Assembly (NCBI GenBank): GCA_036346225.1
Contig: JARFIW010001082.1
Coordinates: 1,488,001 to 1,552,000 of the forward strand
Direction of reading: 5' to 3'
From: Platerodrilus igneus
Lineage: Eukaryota > Arthropoda > Insecta > Coleoptera > Lycidae
DNA: 64,000 nucleotides
Part shown: piece by piece, positions 35,126 to 47,921 of the stretch
Position numbering within the stretch: the stretch's first letter is position 1
Layout of the letters: each line of letters opens with the position of its first letter
Translations under genes and position numbers: made by a program
The notes under the pieces: model-generated
The model's database searches: none
What the model was told of the DNA's origin: nothing
What the model saw: only the letters and a program-made list of their open reading frames with translations

Positions 35126-35282
35126 CCTTAATATGAATTCAATGTTTGCAATAATTATTTACTAGTTACTTAATAGCTATGTACTTAATTCACTTCTATA
35201 TAATTATACGTTTAAATACTTTAAAAAATTTAATTAAAAAATTGTTAATGCTTAATTTTTATTTCATTTGATAAATAAATAA

Positions 35283-35393
35283 TTGGCACGGCGACCTGTT
35301 GGCGTCGAACTGGCGACGGCAGCCTGACGACAACCTGGCGACAGCGAAGTGGCGACAACGACCTGGCAGCAGCGACCTGGCGACGGAGAAGTG
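35283..35393. repeat. GC-rich minisatellite of CGACCTGGCGACGG type
   Basis: About eight irregular units built from CTGGCGAC in otherwise AT-rich DNA. A shorter stretch of the same flavour (GACGACGGCGGCGACGAC) is at 58168-58196. Confidence 0.8.
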
Positions 35394-35819
35394 TTCTAGA
35401 TCATTCTCTTAAGTGGTTTAAAACCTATGGAAACAAAAAAAAATTGTTACGTTTTAGTTTTTTTACATTACCGGGTACCATTTTTATAATTACCATGTTA
35501 TGCGTTGTCCTTTTCGTGTAATTCAATGTTGTATGAAGGAAAGTGGGACAAGATAGGTAAAAAGGCAAACGGGGGGTTACCTCTGTTAGTTCGTAGTAAT
35601 AACGCGTCAAACATCAAACCGACACATCATGGAAGCGAAAATTCTTCACATCTTAGCATTGTCGGCCACCAGGCAGCCAGGCAAATGGCCGGTGGGCCAA
35701 ACAAATACGGTACCTATACCTAAACTCAGTTAATTGTATTGTAAAATAATTTTTTTCAAAACTATTCGCATTTCACGTTGACACTAAAAATGTTTCGTAA
35801 TAGAATGGGACCGAACTGC

Positions 35820-35964
35820 ATCTAACAAGAAAGAACAGCGCCTATGATCAAAGACAACAAACATAGAAACAAGAAGAAAATTGTTGAAAGCATATGTGTG
35901 GAGCAAAGCACAGTATGCCTATGAAATACGGGCAGTAGGAAAAGCAGACAGAAAGAGATAAAAG
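35820..35964 (+). pseudogene. Non-LTR retrotransposon ORF2 C-terminal fragment, 5' part
   Basis: The plus strand gives RKLLKAYVWSKAQYAYEIRA then GKADRKR, matching the conserved 'LLK.YVWS...YG.E.W' block that follows the RT domain in many insect non-LTR elements. It is cut by the solo LTR at 35965 and resumes at 37467. Confidence 0.75.
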
Positions 35965-37466
35965 TGTAATTTAAATATTTACCTACCGCGTGAGGGTATC
36001 CAATTAACAATAAATAATAAATGGCAGGACCTCTAGCACTATCGTACCCTCACGTTTCGGGACGTTGCCTCGCAAGCTGCAGCAGTCGGTGAGAGGGGGG
36101 GTTCATTAAACAAACACACTGAGACGAAATTCCGATTGTTTTATTAAATGGGCTACTAACTAAAACTTCAACTAATTACATATGCATAACAAAAATATAC
36201 AGTAAATAACATTATTTACAATAGGGCGCCACCATGGGAATTAAACGGCCCATGGACCAATCGCGGTAATAGCTCTCGTCGCACTTTGTTCGTGGGCGAT
36301 GAACCAAGATTGCAGGACAGAAAATAATCACTTCACAGGGGCTAATCTTTTAAAGTCTCCGGCTAGCACAAACACAACTTAACTAAACTAAACTAAGATC
36401 CTTATTTTATGAATATTAATAACAGTTCTGGGTGAAATCACCCTAATACAATAATTAATTAATTCTACCGTAGTCTACTTAACTTGCTTATGGCGACGAC
36501 CCTCCTTTAACCACGGGGTCATCAACACCAGGAAAAATACGACCTTCTCAAGGGTCAAATACTACAGTAACGTGACTCCTGACCTGAGCTTGCATACTCA
36601 GGTAGTCTCGTGGCTTAGTGATTAACGGCCTCTGACACCGTCGAAACACAATATAATAGTAGAACCTTCTAAAACGATGCGGTCTCCCAAAACAATAATC
36701 TAACGGATCAATTTACTTGAACTGAGCTTTAACCCGGAGTTGTATGTTATGGAAGTCGACAAATACTGTATTTAAACAAATAACTGACTTATGCTGCATA
36801 ACACAGCCTTGAGTTCATGGTAATACCACATATACTATTTACTTACTCAGAGAAATAATTAACTTAGAACATAACGGCACGCACTTGACTTCGGAGAAAT
36901 AAAACACTTTACTCAGTCTGGAAATAAACAACCAGCTTTAACCTCTAACGCGTCTGGAAATAAACAACCTCGATTTCCACCGGGTGGCATCCTTATATAC
37001 ATTTAAGTTAATTGAAAAATAACCCCTTTCTTGGCTCTCATACTCGGCTTAAGATACGCCGGTCGTAAATCTTTAAGATTAATTAAACTGCCAATTGCAC
37101 TAAGATAGCCACACAAGTAGATCTCGGAACTAAGTTTTAGTTGAGTACTCCGCTAATTGAAAATTCCTTCCGACCACCCACACATAAATAGGATCCTAGA
37201 ACATGATTGACATCTAATCATAGATAGCAACTAATCTAACATGTTTAGTGCCTTTGAAGTAAAGTGCCTTTAGAAAAATTAATTAACTCTTGGATTATAT
37301 CTTCCTGGAACTTCGCTCTTGGGTGATCTTGCAGCCGCTTACAATTGCAGACATATTTATGCTATAAGACCTTCATTCTAATAATTAGAATGCTAAAATT
37401 AAACTAGCAAATAACTATTTTTAGAAATAATAGAACTATTAGAGCGTATTAAAACAGTATGTTACA
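35965..37466 (-). mobile_element. Solo LTR with 4-bp target duplication
   Basis: The 1,502-bp insert begins TGTAATTTAAATATTTAC and ends CAGTATGTTACA, so it has TG...CA ends (inverted TGTAA/TTACA). It is flanked by the direct duplication AAAG at 35961-35964 and 37467-37470. It interrupts a non-LTR reading frame that continues on the far side. On the minus strand there is a TATA-like TGTATATAAGG near 36990 and an AATAAAA signal near 36135, in the order expected for U3-R-U5; this is why minus orientation is preferred. No internal coding region remains, as after recombination between two LTRs. Its family (gypsy, BEL or other) is not known. Confidence 0.85.
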
Positions 37467-37920
37467 AAAGCCCTCTGGAATGTTGTGCTTCAGATGTATA
37501 AGGATGATGGGCAGACAAGGTTAATAACAAATAGGTTACAGAAATAGTAGAGCAATAAAGATATCTGTGGAAAACTAGTAACAGTTTTTGGAATGTTGTG
37601 CTTCAGATGTGTGAGGATGATTGCATGAACAGACAAAGTTAATAAAAAATAGGTTATAGAAATAGTAGCGGAATACAGATATTTGTGGAAAAAAATAGGA
37701 GAAATGGAAGGGCAGAATACGTTCTAAGGCATTTTTGGAGAATAGTATGGGATATATTACAAGCAGAGATAGGAAAATGGAGGTAGATGTAGACCTAGAT
37801 CAGATGTGATAGATGCAGATTGTGCAAATTTTAGGGAAATGTGTAGGTTAGTTCAGAATAGGAAACAATGAGGGTACGCGTCTAACCAGTTCCAGGACTG
37901 AAGACCTAATGATGATGATG
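37467..37920 (+). pseudogene. Non-LTR retrotransposon 3' end with tandem duplication
   Basis: Continuation of the fragment at 35820-35964: ALWNVVLQMYKDDGQ, like 'AFEMWCYRRMLKI', then NGRAEYVLRHFWRIVWDIL, like 'RR...GH.LRH......I.EG'. The end carries TEDLMMMM, encoded by a (GATGAT)n-like tail at 37909-37921, which fits the 3' repeat tail of this group. A block of about 113 bp inside it is duplicated in tandem (37478 and 37590 starts, TGGAATGTTGTGCTTCAGAT). Confidence 0.7.
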
Positions 37921-37921
37921 A

Positions 37922-39974
37922 ATAAATATTTAAAATCCCAAGCACAATTGATAATTGTAATTTTTTCCGATATTGGATATATTTACGGCGGTTGTAGCCG
38001 TTGGATAATTTTCTAGTAGTGAAACATTTACTTCAGGAACCTAACTCAAAGATTATTTTCGCATTCTTTCCTGTCTTCAACAAGATGCATCTGTCAACGT
38101 TGATAGAACGATATATGCCAAGGCGACATTCTGGAGCTTGGTAGATATACGTTTTTATGCTATTGAAGCGTACAATTACAAACGATGAGTCATACGCATT
38201 CTTGTATGATTTCTACTAAAGTCCACTTGTTTCCTCAAACGCAGGTCGAAGTCAAAGGGTCGCTGCTCTTTGCGGTATCTAGTCCCAATGTTTCTGTTGA
38301 CGCAGCATCTATTCGGAGATAAAGTTTTCACTGCTCTTTGTTGCGGTATGATTTAAGTGAGAACGGCACCTGTTGGTTGATTGAGAATCAAAATTTTAAA
38401 TCAAAAATCTATTCATTTCTTCCTTCCATTTAAATCTCTTGTTTTTAATTTCAAAAAGTGATAAAAAAATATGCTATATAAATATTAGCGCAAAAAAGGC
38501 CATTATTTTGAATACTGATTGTCCTTTTCATTGCAGAAGTTAGTTACTATTTGTTGTTTAATACAATAATACTGCTTAGGTGTGGTTGAAAGTGGTTAAA
38601 GTTTTATTTTGTTTCTATTGTACCACAGTGTACAAATCTGTAGTGTTGTGATATTAAAAATGGTAAGCAAAATTTTACTGTATTGAAATAATTATTTGAA
38701 GCATGTCTCTTTTTGTTTTATTAGTAGTTGTTATTTAAAATTTGTCTACAACGCGAGATAGGTTTTGGGCCTCTTATAGTCTAAAGCTCAGACTTTGCTG
38801 AATAAATTATTTCATTCATAAACCGTAATAAGTTGTACTACTTGTGGATAAATGTGTATAGATAAATTCCTTTGTTAAAATGAGTTTGCTGAGTAAATTC
38901 TTTCATCAATAAATTGCGATGAAATGTAGTAATAAATTGTGCAATAAAAATGCGTATATAAATTCTTTCGTTGCTTACTAGCTTAGCTAATATCAATAAT
39001 TGAAAATGGTTAGGATAAATAAACTTACAGAATTTTCCTTGCCGGTTCCATTAGTTTTTCTTTCTTTGGGCTTGATCGATTTTGTACCATGTCCAAATTT
39101 GTGTTTGTTCTTCCAGATGAACAATAAAAATTCAAGACCACCAGTTTCCTCAATTTTGGATTCTCCTAGTGCTCTTCTGGAATCTTACTGACTGCGCCAG
39201 ATAGGTTTTGGGCCTCTTGAAGCGGCTTTTTAGAAAGGCTTCTTCCAAAAATTTTATTTAAACAGAAATTACAATTTGAATTTAATAACAGGTACGTTAT
39301 GTTTATTTACGTATTAAAATCAAAAATATTCTAAGTTGAAAATCACTATTTAATTTAACTAAAATTAGGGTGAGTAGCTTGAACAACCAACAATGTTAAC
39401 GTTGTGAAGCTCGAGACTGACTCTAAACTAATAACTACAAATGAGTAGCTTTGAACAACTAACAATGTTAAAGTTTGGGATTCGCAGACTGACTGGCCAT
39501 TTTGGGCTACTGAGGGTATTTATGCTGCCCCTCACATTGCTTATGGGAACTGCAGGTCTCATGTCTGCTATTTCTTTATTCAATACAAAGTGTTACTTCT
39601 TAGTAATCTTAATTCTAACAATAAGTTTCTTATAATCTATTGTGACCTGCACCTGCAGTGTCATGTTGCGTCTGGAACACAAAGTATTCACATCCGTTCT
39701 CATGTCTGGTTTATGAACTTCCATTAACCTTTTTATTATGTCCTTCAATTATACAATGTAACAATAATTCTTAATATTCAATAGTTCCATTTGATTATAC
39801 CTATATACTAATTTAGGGGATATGTAACTCGCATCGGCTTAAAAAATTATATATTATATCGGCAATTTTTCAGTTATTTTTAACTACTATTTACTAACAG
39901 TACCATATCAATATTAAATATGTTGAAAATTTCATCTCAATGACTTAGTAACGTTTGTAATTATTTGCAGGAAT
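37922..39974. other. No recognised gene; two short direct-repeat pairs
   Basis: AGATAGGTTTTGGGCCTCTT occurs at about 38757 and 39190, 433 bp apart. A 72-bp-period pair with GAACAACTAACAATGTTAA lies at 39378 and 39450. Short frames (39000-39191, 39441-39635) are unrecognised. Confidence 0.55.
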
Positions 39975-42743
39975 GTGAATCGGTAAAAAATTGAAAAAAA
40001 AGTATACAAGTGGTACGGAAAAAAAGAGAGTTGGAAACAAAAAAGCAATTACTACAGGCTGTATCATCCAGGCAAGAATTAACGTTGGAGGATAAAATAA
40101 TGTCTATCGAGAAAAAGGAACTACAGCTATAATCGGTATCAAATAACTCCCACAGCGCATTCATATCCTTTTTAATGGTAGAAGATTTCAAACCTTTAGT
40201 GCCCGGGCTATCTTCGACAGAAAAAGTGGAGGTAGACCTTGGTTCTGATGCGGACTATGAAGATGAAAGTAAATTTACCGCAACGTGTAAGAATTTAAGT
40301 ATATTTAATCCTCTGGCAACACACGCATTAATGGCTGAAAAATTAGCATCAGCTCTGTGCAACCTAGCTTTTCTCAAAATGGTGAACTTCTTTTTAAATC
40401 ACAGTTGTACCTGAGAAAATTAGCTAATGGTGAGTGGATTCAAAAAAGTTGGCTGTCTTGCTCTTCAGAATTAAAAAAACTGTTCTGTTCTTTATGCATG
40501 GTCTTTAGCAAAATTAAAACTAATTTTGATACAGTAGGTGTTAATGACTTCCGATATATTTTTCAGAGAGTTTGGCAGCACGAATCTTCAATGTCACATA
40601 CAAATGCTGTTAATGCTTACTTCTTTCTATTTACAAAATAGCTTAAATGTAGAATGTCATATTGATTTGGAATTTCAAAATCTAAGACAAACTGAAATTA
40701 ACAATAATAGTTTGATTATTAAAATAATAATTGATATATTATTTATTACAAAACAAGAGATTGCATATAGAGATAAGAACAAAAAAAGCGCTTTATTGTG
40801 CGTAAACGACTATATTGTTAAACGAGGAAATTTTTATAACTTTGTTTATTACTTTCTAAATACGATACTGTTTTACGAAACCACATTGAAAAAGTGTATA
40901 AAAAAAAACCCAATTACAAAACCAAAAATGACAATAGAAAAACGTCAAGGATCGAGAGGGTTTAGTTACCTTTTTAAGTAAAATTATAGTTAATCGGATA
41001 ATTTTAATTATGTCAAATAAAATAAAAGAGAAAATAGCTAGAGTAATTGTTGAAGCAAAACTGTTTAGTACTCAGATGGACTCAACGCGAATATTACTTC
41101 CTCATAACAGTGTTCTGCAATATGTAGATATGTATATAATGTACAAGTTCGTGAGAAGTTATTAGCTCTGACCGAAATATAAAAAGCAACTGAACCCGCA
41201 CTGCATAATTTGATAGTCAAAGAATTAAAAAAGAATAATCTCCAAGTAGAAAGTATTGTAGGTTCTTCGTTTGACGGTGCTGTAAACATGTTGGGCCAAT
41301 AGAATAGATTACAAGCGCATTTGAAAAATTCAAATCAGCACTCAGTATTTACACGGTGCTATGCACACGTCCTCAAATTAGTTCTTTATGACATTACTGA
41401 ATCTTGTTCAGCTAGAAAAAATTTGTTTGGCTTACTAAATCATACATCTTGTCTTTTGTAAGATTCCTTTAAAAGAATGGTCATATGGAAATAGATAATA
41501 GGAAAGAAACAATTTGAGATGCATAAAAAAGATTTGCACTACAAGATGATGGAGCAAGTCAAAACTTTAGAAATATTATTTGGTTCTTATACATATCAGA
41601 AGAATGAAACATTCCACATTATTAATTCTATTGAAGAATCTGACAGTAAGACGAGCTCAGAAGTTTATTACACTGTTTTGTTAAATTTGAGACAATTGAG
41701 GTATCATTCATTTATTTACGTCTGTTTTAGTATTTAACACCACCTTCTAATTATTTACAGACAAAAGGTTTAAACTTCCAAGTTTTTCATAATATTAATA
41801 ATGCAAAAAATAATATAAAATTCATGGTTAATCAGTATAATGCCATCGTCGATAGTGTTCTAATATTTTGAAATAGTACTAATGCACAAGAAAATATACT
41901 AATTTTTTAGTCTTATTTAAATTTTCAGTAACGAGATTGAGAAGGAAGAAAAAATGTCCAGAGAATCTTGCCAAAATGAAATATCAGTAATACATCGATT
42001 AGGCAGAATGCAAAAATTTAAAATTAAATGTTTTAAAATTATAATCAACCAAATAATGCAAAGTTTGGATTCTAGATTTTCGAATCACGAGACAATCTAC
42101 AAAGCATTTTCTTACTTTGATCCTGCGACTTTTAAAGATTCTGCTAGTCTAGATCCAGAAAGCTTTCTTCAGAGTGGTTTGTCATCAATTTCTAATTTAA
42201 CGGACATAGAAGCAGATATATTAAAGCAAGAATTATTAAATTTTGCACAAAACTGCGACGATTTTAAATTGGAAAATTTTGAAAAATATAATTTTATAAA
42301 ACTATTGTATTCCTCGACCTCAGAATCCTTAGACTCTGAACAAAGCGATGTTGATAATTATAATGATGTTCTTCAAATGAATAAATTTCATTCTCAGACT
42401 ATCTCCACTTCAGAAATGTGCTGGGTGTATGTATTGTTGTTTTTTGTTTTACATAATATAAAAATTGCAGTCCTTAGCTTACAGCAATGTATATATTGCT
42501 TATAAATTTTTATTAACGTTGTCTTGTACACAAGTTTCTTGTGAAAGAACTTGTTGTAAATTAAAGATTATAAAAACAAAACTCAGATTTGCCTTCCACC
42601 AAAATTTATTAGAAGCATTCATGCTACTTAATATAGAGGATATTATGTTAAAAAAAATTAATTACGACAAAATAATAACCATTTTATCTACTTCACCTTT
42701 ACTAAAGACTAAGCCATCCTCAGCTGATCCTCAGTTTGATTAA
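39975..42743 (+). pseudogene. hAT transposase, TTF/ZMYM-like, heavily broken
   Basis: The plus strand has a charged N-terminus (KKRELETKKQLLQAVSSRQE), then an acidic stretch (40175-40300) and a TTF-type zinc-finger region: WIQKSWLSCSSELKKLFCSL with CMVFSK, and VGVNDFRYIFQRVWQHESS (40430-40600). The core is decayed (AKLFSTQMDSTR near 41055; IVGSSFDGAVNMLGQ near 41258, like the family's 'GQGYDGA..M.G'). At the end it carries the dimerisation domain: LTLSCTQVSCERTCCKLKII then QNLLEAFMLLNIEDI (42500-42660). Many frameshifts and stops. No terminal repeats or target duplication were found, so the element ends are unknown. Confidence 0.82.
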
Positions 42744-42749
42744 TCAGAT

Positions 42750-43490
42750 TAATTATAGTTATACAAATAAAATAAAAAAATAATGTAGGATTCACTCCAT
42801 ATACTAAACTTTTGTTTATATTATTCTAGATTAGTCAAATAATCAGTACTTTTTCGTGATGTTCACAACTCGTTTTTAAATTTGTGATTTAACCGATGAA
42901 TGACGTATAGATAATTTAGGTGTTCTTCATGCTTATTTGTTATAAATAGATATTTCATATTTTCCTTTGTTTCTTATTGTATGGGTTAAATGGTCTGCTG
43001 CGAGAACACTGTAATGTCTTACAATGGGGTAGGTTCACGGTGCACGTGAGAAATATGCTGTATGATACGCCTCTACCAAATGCCTTACACGCTTGTCTCG
43101 GATTCAACAAAATTTACGTAGCTTTTTTACAATGAACGAACAAGATTTATTCATTGACACTAATTTCTCAACTGACATAGATACATATATAAATTCACAA
43201 TTATATACATAGGCCATTTGTAATTATTGCCCGCTAAACCAAATAACGCCAGTCCAACACTGCTTCTCAGTTGCGTAAGCGACGTTGATGGATAGGTTAC
43301 ATTGCCAAGGTAAGTTTAGAATACCTATATTTCACTGTGTCACTATTATTACGGAGCTATTTTGTAGCCGTGACAAACCCTTAAAGTAATTTGTGAGTGG
43401 TCTGACTTTCTATAGAGGAGTCATTGTGTATTGGATAATACAGGTATAGATTAATTTTTAAATATTTAAGAGTAGTTTTTTAACTATTTT
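42750..43490. other. No recognised gene
   Basis: AT-rich DNA between two transposase fossils. Confidence 0.4.
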
Positions 43491-43499
43491 GCATTATCT

Positions 43500-44090
43500 T
43501 CGGCGGAAGAGGATCAACGATTACCGTACAAGTTTGTTTAACCGCAACCAGTCAGTGTATTCCACCGATGTTGGTATTTCCCCAAAAACGAATGAAATCC
43601 AAACTCATGACTACTGTTCCACAAGGTGTCTCGTGTGACTGCAGTGACTCAGAATGAACAACGATAGAACTGTTCATAAAATGGTTTCAGATGTTTATAC
43701 TGTTATGGGGAGCAACAAAAGAATGCATTGTTTTCCTGCTTCTTGATGGGCAGATAAAACATACCAAAAATATTGACTTATTTAATCTGGCTAGAGCACA
43801 GGGAATTGAAATAATTTCGTTTCCACCGTACACAACCCGTTGGCTGCAGTCGCTGGATGTAGTTTATATGAACCCTTTGAAAATGTATTATGACCAAGAG
43901 CAGTAATTTCTTAGCTAAGATCTAATCCAGGACTTGTAGTAACAACAAACGACGTTGTTGAGTTGTATGGAAAAGGTTTCATAAAAGCTACAAGCATGGG
44001 TACGTTAGTGAAGGGCTTTAAAACATGCAAAATATGGCCGTACAACTCCTCTGTTTTTTTTACTACTAAGTGCCATTATCGCTTTTTCAA
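43500..44090 (+). pseudogene. pogo/Tc5 (Tigger/Jerky-like) DDE transposase fragment
   Basis: The plus strand reads GGRGSTITVQVCLTATSQCI then PPMLVFPQKRMKSKL (43502-43605), the 'ERGS..T......G..IPP..I...KR' region. Next are ATKECIVFLLLDGQIKHTKN (43709-43770), where Asp of 'LLDGH..H' is kept but His is Gln, and EIISFPPYTTRWLQSLDVVY (43807-43870), the 'FPPH.TH.LQPLDV' block with the third Asp kept. The frame continues after a stop as VVELYGKGFIKATSMGTLV then FKTCKIWPYNSSVF (43950-44060), the 'GF...GIWP.N..VF' ending. The N-terminal CENP-B-like DNA-binding region is absent. Confidence 0.8.
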
Positions 44091-44169
44091 CCACTGATAT
44101 TCAAATAAGCAGTGACAAGCCACCTGCAATAAATTACACTCACAGAGTCACAAATAAACAAAGTGAATC

Positions 44170-45714
44170 AAATAGTAACCATTCGAACACGAACTTGCGG
44201 TCTTTGAATTTAAATAGTCAACCTGGTTGTTAACATTGGCCTGATGAACAAGAACGCTATCCAATACAATCTACATCCCAAATGAGACCGCATTTGCATT
44301 CGTTAATCCAAAGCAATTGTTTCGAATACCCACCACAACGAAACTAAAAAAGGGAAAACTGATATTGTCACCTGCCCACCCTACGAAGCAGATTTCATGA
44401 ACAAATAAGGAGAAATTGATTAGATAGTGCTTGACTAATATTTTTAGGTGATTCAAACGTACTCCCAATGCAAATATAATTGAAATAAGGGTAAAAAATC
44501 AACATTTACTACACCAACAATAACATAACTGCCTGAGTAATATTATGAACCCATTAATAATTTACACATTTAACATAAAAACTTACAAAACTACTTGATA
44601 AGAAAACTTTAAATAATAAGTACAACTAAAACTGTCCTGAAAAACAATAAATTAATTTACACTTGAAGAGACTTCTCAATTACAAACGAAATAGCGATAG
44701 CGTATACGAAAACCCGAAGCACCTTTGGCACTCGATAAAAAAAAATTCCCTGCCAGCTGAAGCTTGACAGTTTGCCCTGCCAGTTGATTTCGTTGATTTA
44801 GCTATCGTACGGTGTGTTACATTCACCTAAATATTTGCACTGCACAGCACCACCTACATCGTTTTTAGTTTCTTATACCCGTATTTAGCAGTTTAACGTT
44901 TAGAATTAAGCTACTCCATTCCAACTCATTATTAAAATGATTATCGTTATGTGGGATGATATTTATTATTAGTATTGTATTAATTAACAATCATGTTCTA
45001 AAAGCTTTAGATTTTGTTATGTCAACATTCCTATTTAACTTAAAAATTAATTATCAAATAAAGTATTTAAATAAAACCAATGTTAATTGTGTATCTTAAT
45101 AGATATTAGCACGATACATATTTAAATCAGATGTTACATTGTATCAACTTTTTATTTTCCAAGTTCTTAATTGTTTATACCAGTCACTAATTATATTTGT
45201 GCTATTTTTATTACAAAAATTGTATTTGTAGCAATTGTGCATTGTGATTGCACATTTTTGTATTGTCTTGCAAATGCATTTGAAAAGTACAAATATTAAC
45301 TTTTTATTTATTACCTGCTATTGTAAAGCAATAGCTTGTGGTTTTCTAATAACTAACAAGGATTAGGTGAAGATTGTATTAATACGTAAGTAGTGATAAA
45401 ATACCGTTTCTTTCTAAACTTCCGCTGCAAAGTGCATTTATAAGCGTTATCTATATTGGTGTGTGAAGTAGATTACTTAGATAATGTTATGTAGAAGAAA
45501 GATGTTTTTGAATGTATAGAGGATTGTTCATAAATGTTTCTTGAGATTTCTTTATTTCATTTCATTTTCGTAAAATCCGCACCATATTTGTCACTGGGCT
45601 AGCTAGAAGAGAAATCGGGCACAGTAAAATAAGAATTCACATTTTCTATTCAGCAAGCATCCATTGCATTGTTATATTGATCAGAACGGCTGTACCCAAA
45701 CATTCACAGCATAA

Positions 45715-45715
<1 letters not shown>
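44170..45715. other. No recognised gene
   Basis: AT-rich DNA with no motif recognised; it ends at the TA tract that borders repeat copy C. Confidence 0.5.

Positions 45716-45716
<1 letters not shown>

Positions 45717-45755
<39 letters not shown>
45717..45755. repeat. (TA)n microsatellite, left edge of repeat copy C
   Basis: TA run ending where TACTCATATTTAGACCAGGG begins, the same junction as copy B, although the DNA before the TA run is unrelated to that before copy B. Confidence 0.97.
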
Positions 45756-45757
<2 letters not shown>

Positions 45758-47872
45758 CTCATATTTAGACCAGGGTAGAAAATCAAATAATCACATCAAA
45801 TAATTTTAATCACTGTGTAGAAGCTTTTGGAAAAGGTACGCGTTATTAAATAATAGCGTAAAGCATAAAAATTCATTCGTTTTATTAAAATTAAGAAATT
45901 TAAATTATTTATAAGACGCTTTATATAAAAGGAAGCAGTATTAGAAAACTTTACGGGTAATTTAATTATCCTAGTAAAGAAACAAATAAAATTACGTGCA
46001 AAATTTATATTAATTAACTCTATTTTAAGTAACCGGTATTAAAACGTACAGATAATAATTAATATTTAGTTAGGATTCACTAAAATTTAAAGGGTATTAA
46101 TTTTAATTGAAGTTAATTGAACCGTTAGTAACATATAATATCTATAAAAACTTGTAAAAACCCAATAAAATAAAGCTCTGAGAATTAATATTATGTTTGA
46201 ACACCTGCGTAGTTTAAAAGTCACGTACGGCGAAAATGTTGCAGATAATTAATGGTTACAAAGAATCTTGGAGAAACCGTGGCTTAATATTCACGAGAAG
46301 GTGCGATACGGGGTTATTTAACCTAGATAGTCCACATGGACTGAAATAATCGATAATAAGGAATATCAATTTGCACTAATAAGAACAGGGTAGATAGAGA
46401 CAGATAATAGGCGCAAGACCGAGACACATATAGTAAAAGGCGTGAGTAGAGCAACGTCATGGGGTTGCGATTGGTTGAAAGTAAAGGCAAAATTGAGAGG
46501 TAGAAATAACATTTCTGTATAAAATTTAATTAGGTATTCTCAGACGTTGCGTGCCGTGTGGAAATTTTCTGAGATTTAAGTGGGGCGAGTACAAAATTCG
46601 TAAAATCGCATGCCAGGCTACGGAATGGGAACATAGAATGACGAAATTCTAGAAACTGGCCGTTTTGGGGAACAGACCGACAGACAGGCTAACCGCTATA
46701 TATACGGAGGTGAATATGAGGAAGCTCTCTTAGATCTTCGACTTGATTGAACGCGTTAAACAGTGCTTTTTAGTTTTCCGGTTTTAATATTAAATAATTT
46801 AAACAGTTTGCTCGAATATTATGTGATTTAAAACAGCTTGTTCTTTACGTGCTACAATGATGTACGTTAGCGCACTTAGAAAAGAAGATACAAGGTAATA
46901 AAGTTTAGTATCACTGTACCAATTGGTAAAAATTTACAACGACAAATATATACACAAAAGTAGGCAGTTTTGGCGTATATTGGTGAAAGAAGTATGCATT
47001 TCTTTGTTATTTTTCGGGGGTATTAATAATTAAATGGTGCATAAACGTGTCTGGATCCACAAGACTAGGGTCAGATATACACAGATTAGTTCCGGAAAAG
47101 CCCTGAAACAACTTTAAATAAATGGTGATGGAGAAAATTTTTAAAGCGTTGAGAATCAGATGCCGTAAATATAACCCAGTTGGAATGGTGTGATTAACAA
47201 AAGGGACGATGTACATTGAAGCTACGAGTGCAAGTAACCTTCAGGTAAATTATACTATTTTGTTTGAACTTTGAGATTTTTGTGTGTGTTGAATAACTTT
47301 ATAATTGATTTACTCAAAATGGACAGTAGTGAAATGGTACTAACAATAATATTTTAATTTTAAGGTGAAATTTGCTTGTTTAAGTAGAAAGGGGTATTTA
47401 GTATTGATGTTCTGGATTATGATGAAAATTTAGGGTATGTCTTTGAGCTCAATTAGACGAACCTGGTTAATTAACGTAAAGGGGTGGTAGATGCTCCCTT
47501 TGTACTCTGCATATATTGTTATAGTAATTAGTAGGCATCCTACAAGGACTTTAATTCTGGATGCACATTAAAATGATAATAAATTTAATTTTGAAATTTT
47601 CCGATATTAAAATTTATGCTGAATATTAATTTTGAAATTTTAATGTATTGCGAATATTGATGTAAATAGAGTTGACGTTGATGTTTGTGGTAGGAATGTG
47701 TTTGTTTTTTTATGTATGAGGATGAAAGCTATCTAGAGGAGCAGCCGAGGCGATTAACAGAAGAAAGTCAATGGACCAACACAGTTAAGGTAAAGAATAG
47801 CTTTTTGTAGGATTCACAGCATTCTTGACGCCCAATTAGCAGAGGCTCGATTCCAATTGGTGGTTTCACAGC

Positions 47873-47873
<1 letters not shown>
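45756..47873 (+). repeat. 2.1-kb TA-bounded repeat, copy C (full length)
   Basis: Full-length copy, closer to copy A than to copy B over most of its length. TATATATA is at 46697-46704, the 69-codon frame at 47007-47216 and the CAG|GTAA motif near 47243. Hairpin one has lost a pair (GGGTTATTTAACCT) and hairpin two (AGTCCACATGGACT) is intact. The right end keeps both the TTTTTGTAGGATTCACAGCA block seen in copy B and the GGTTTCACAGCA block seen in copy A. Confidence 0.92.
47007..47216 (-). CDS. 69-codon frame conserved in 2.1-kb repeat (copy C)
   Basis: Third member of the conserved frame, identical in length and start to those in copies A and B, with substitutions such as L19H, C51S and F52L. 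No function recognised. Confidence 0.25.
   Translation of the reverse strand: MYIVPFVNHTIPTGLYLRHLILNALKIFSITIYLKLFQGFSGTNLCISDPSLVDPDTFMHHLIINTPEK

Positions 47874-47918
<45 letters not shown>
47874..47918. repeat. (TA)n microsatellite between repeat copy C and a PLE 3' end
   Basis: TA run with one AA interruption. Copy C ends on its left and a Penelope-like 3' end starts on its right. Confidence 0.97.

Positions 47919-47921
<3 letters not shown>

Noticed and set aside
35822..36010. Minus-strand 62-codon hydrophobic frame with signal-like start
   Set aside because: It lies antisense to the non-LTR fragment and crosses the solo LTR boundary, so it cannot be an original gene.
47800..47873. 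Possible Pol III A and B boxes (GGCTCGATTCC at about 47844) at the right end of repeat copy C
   Set aside because: The B-box-like part is absent from copies A and B and the A-box match is poor, so it is likely chance.
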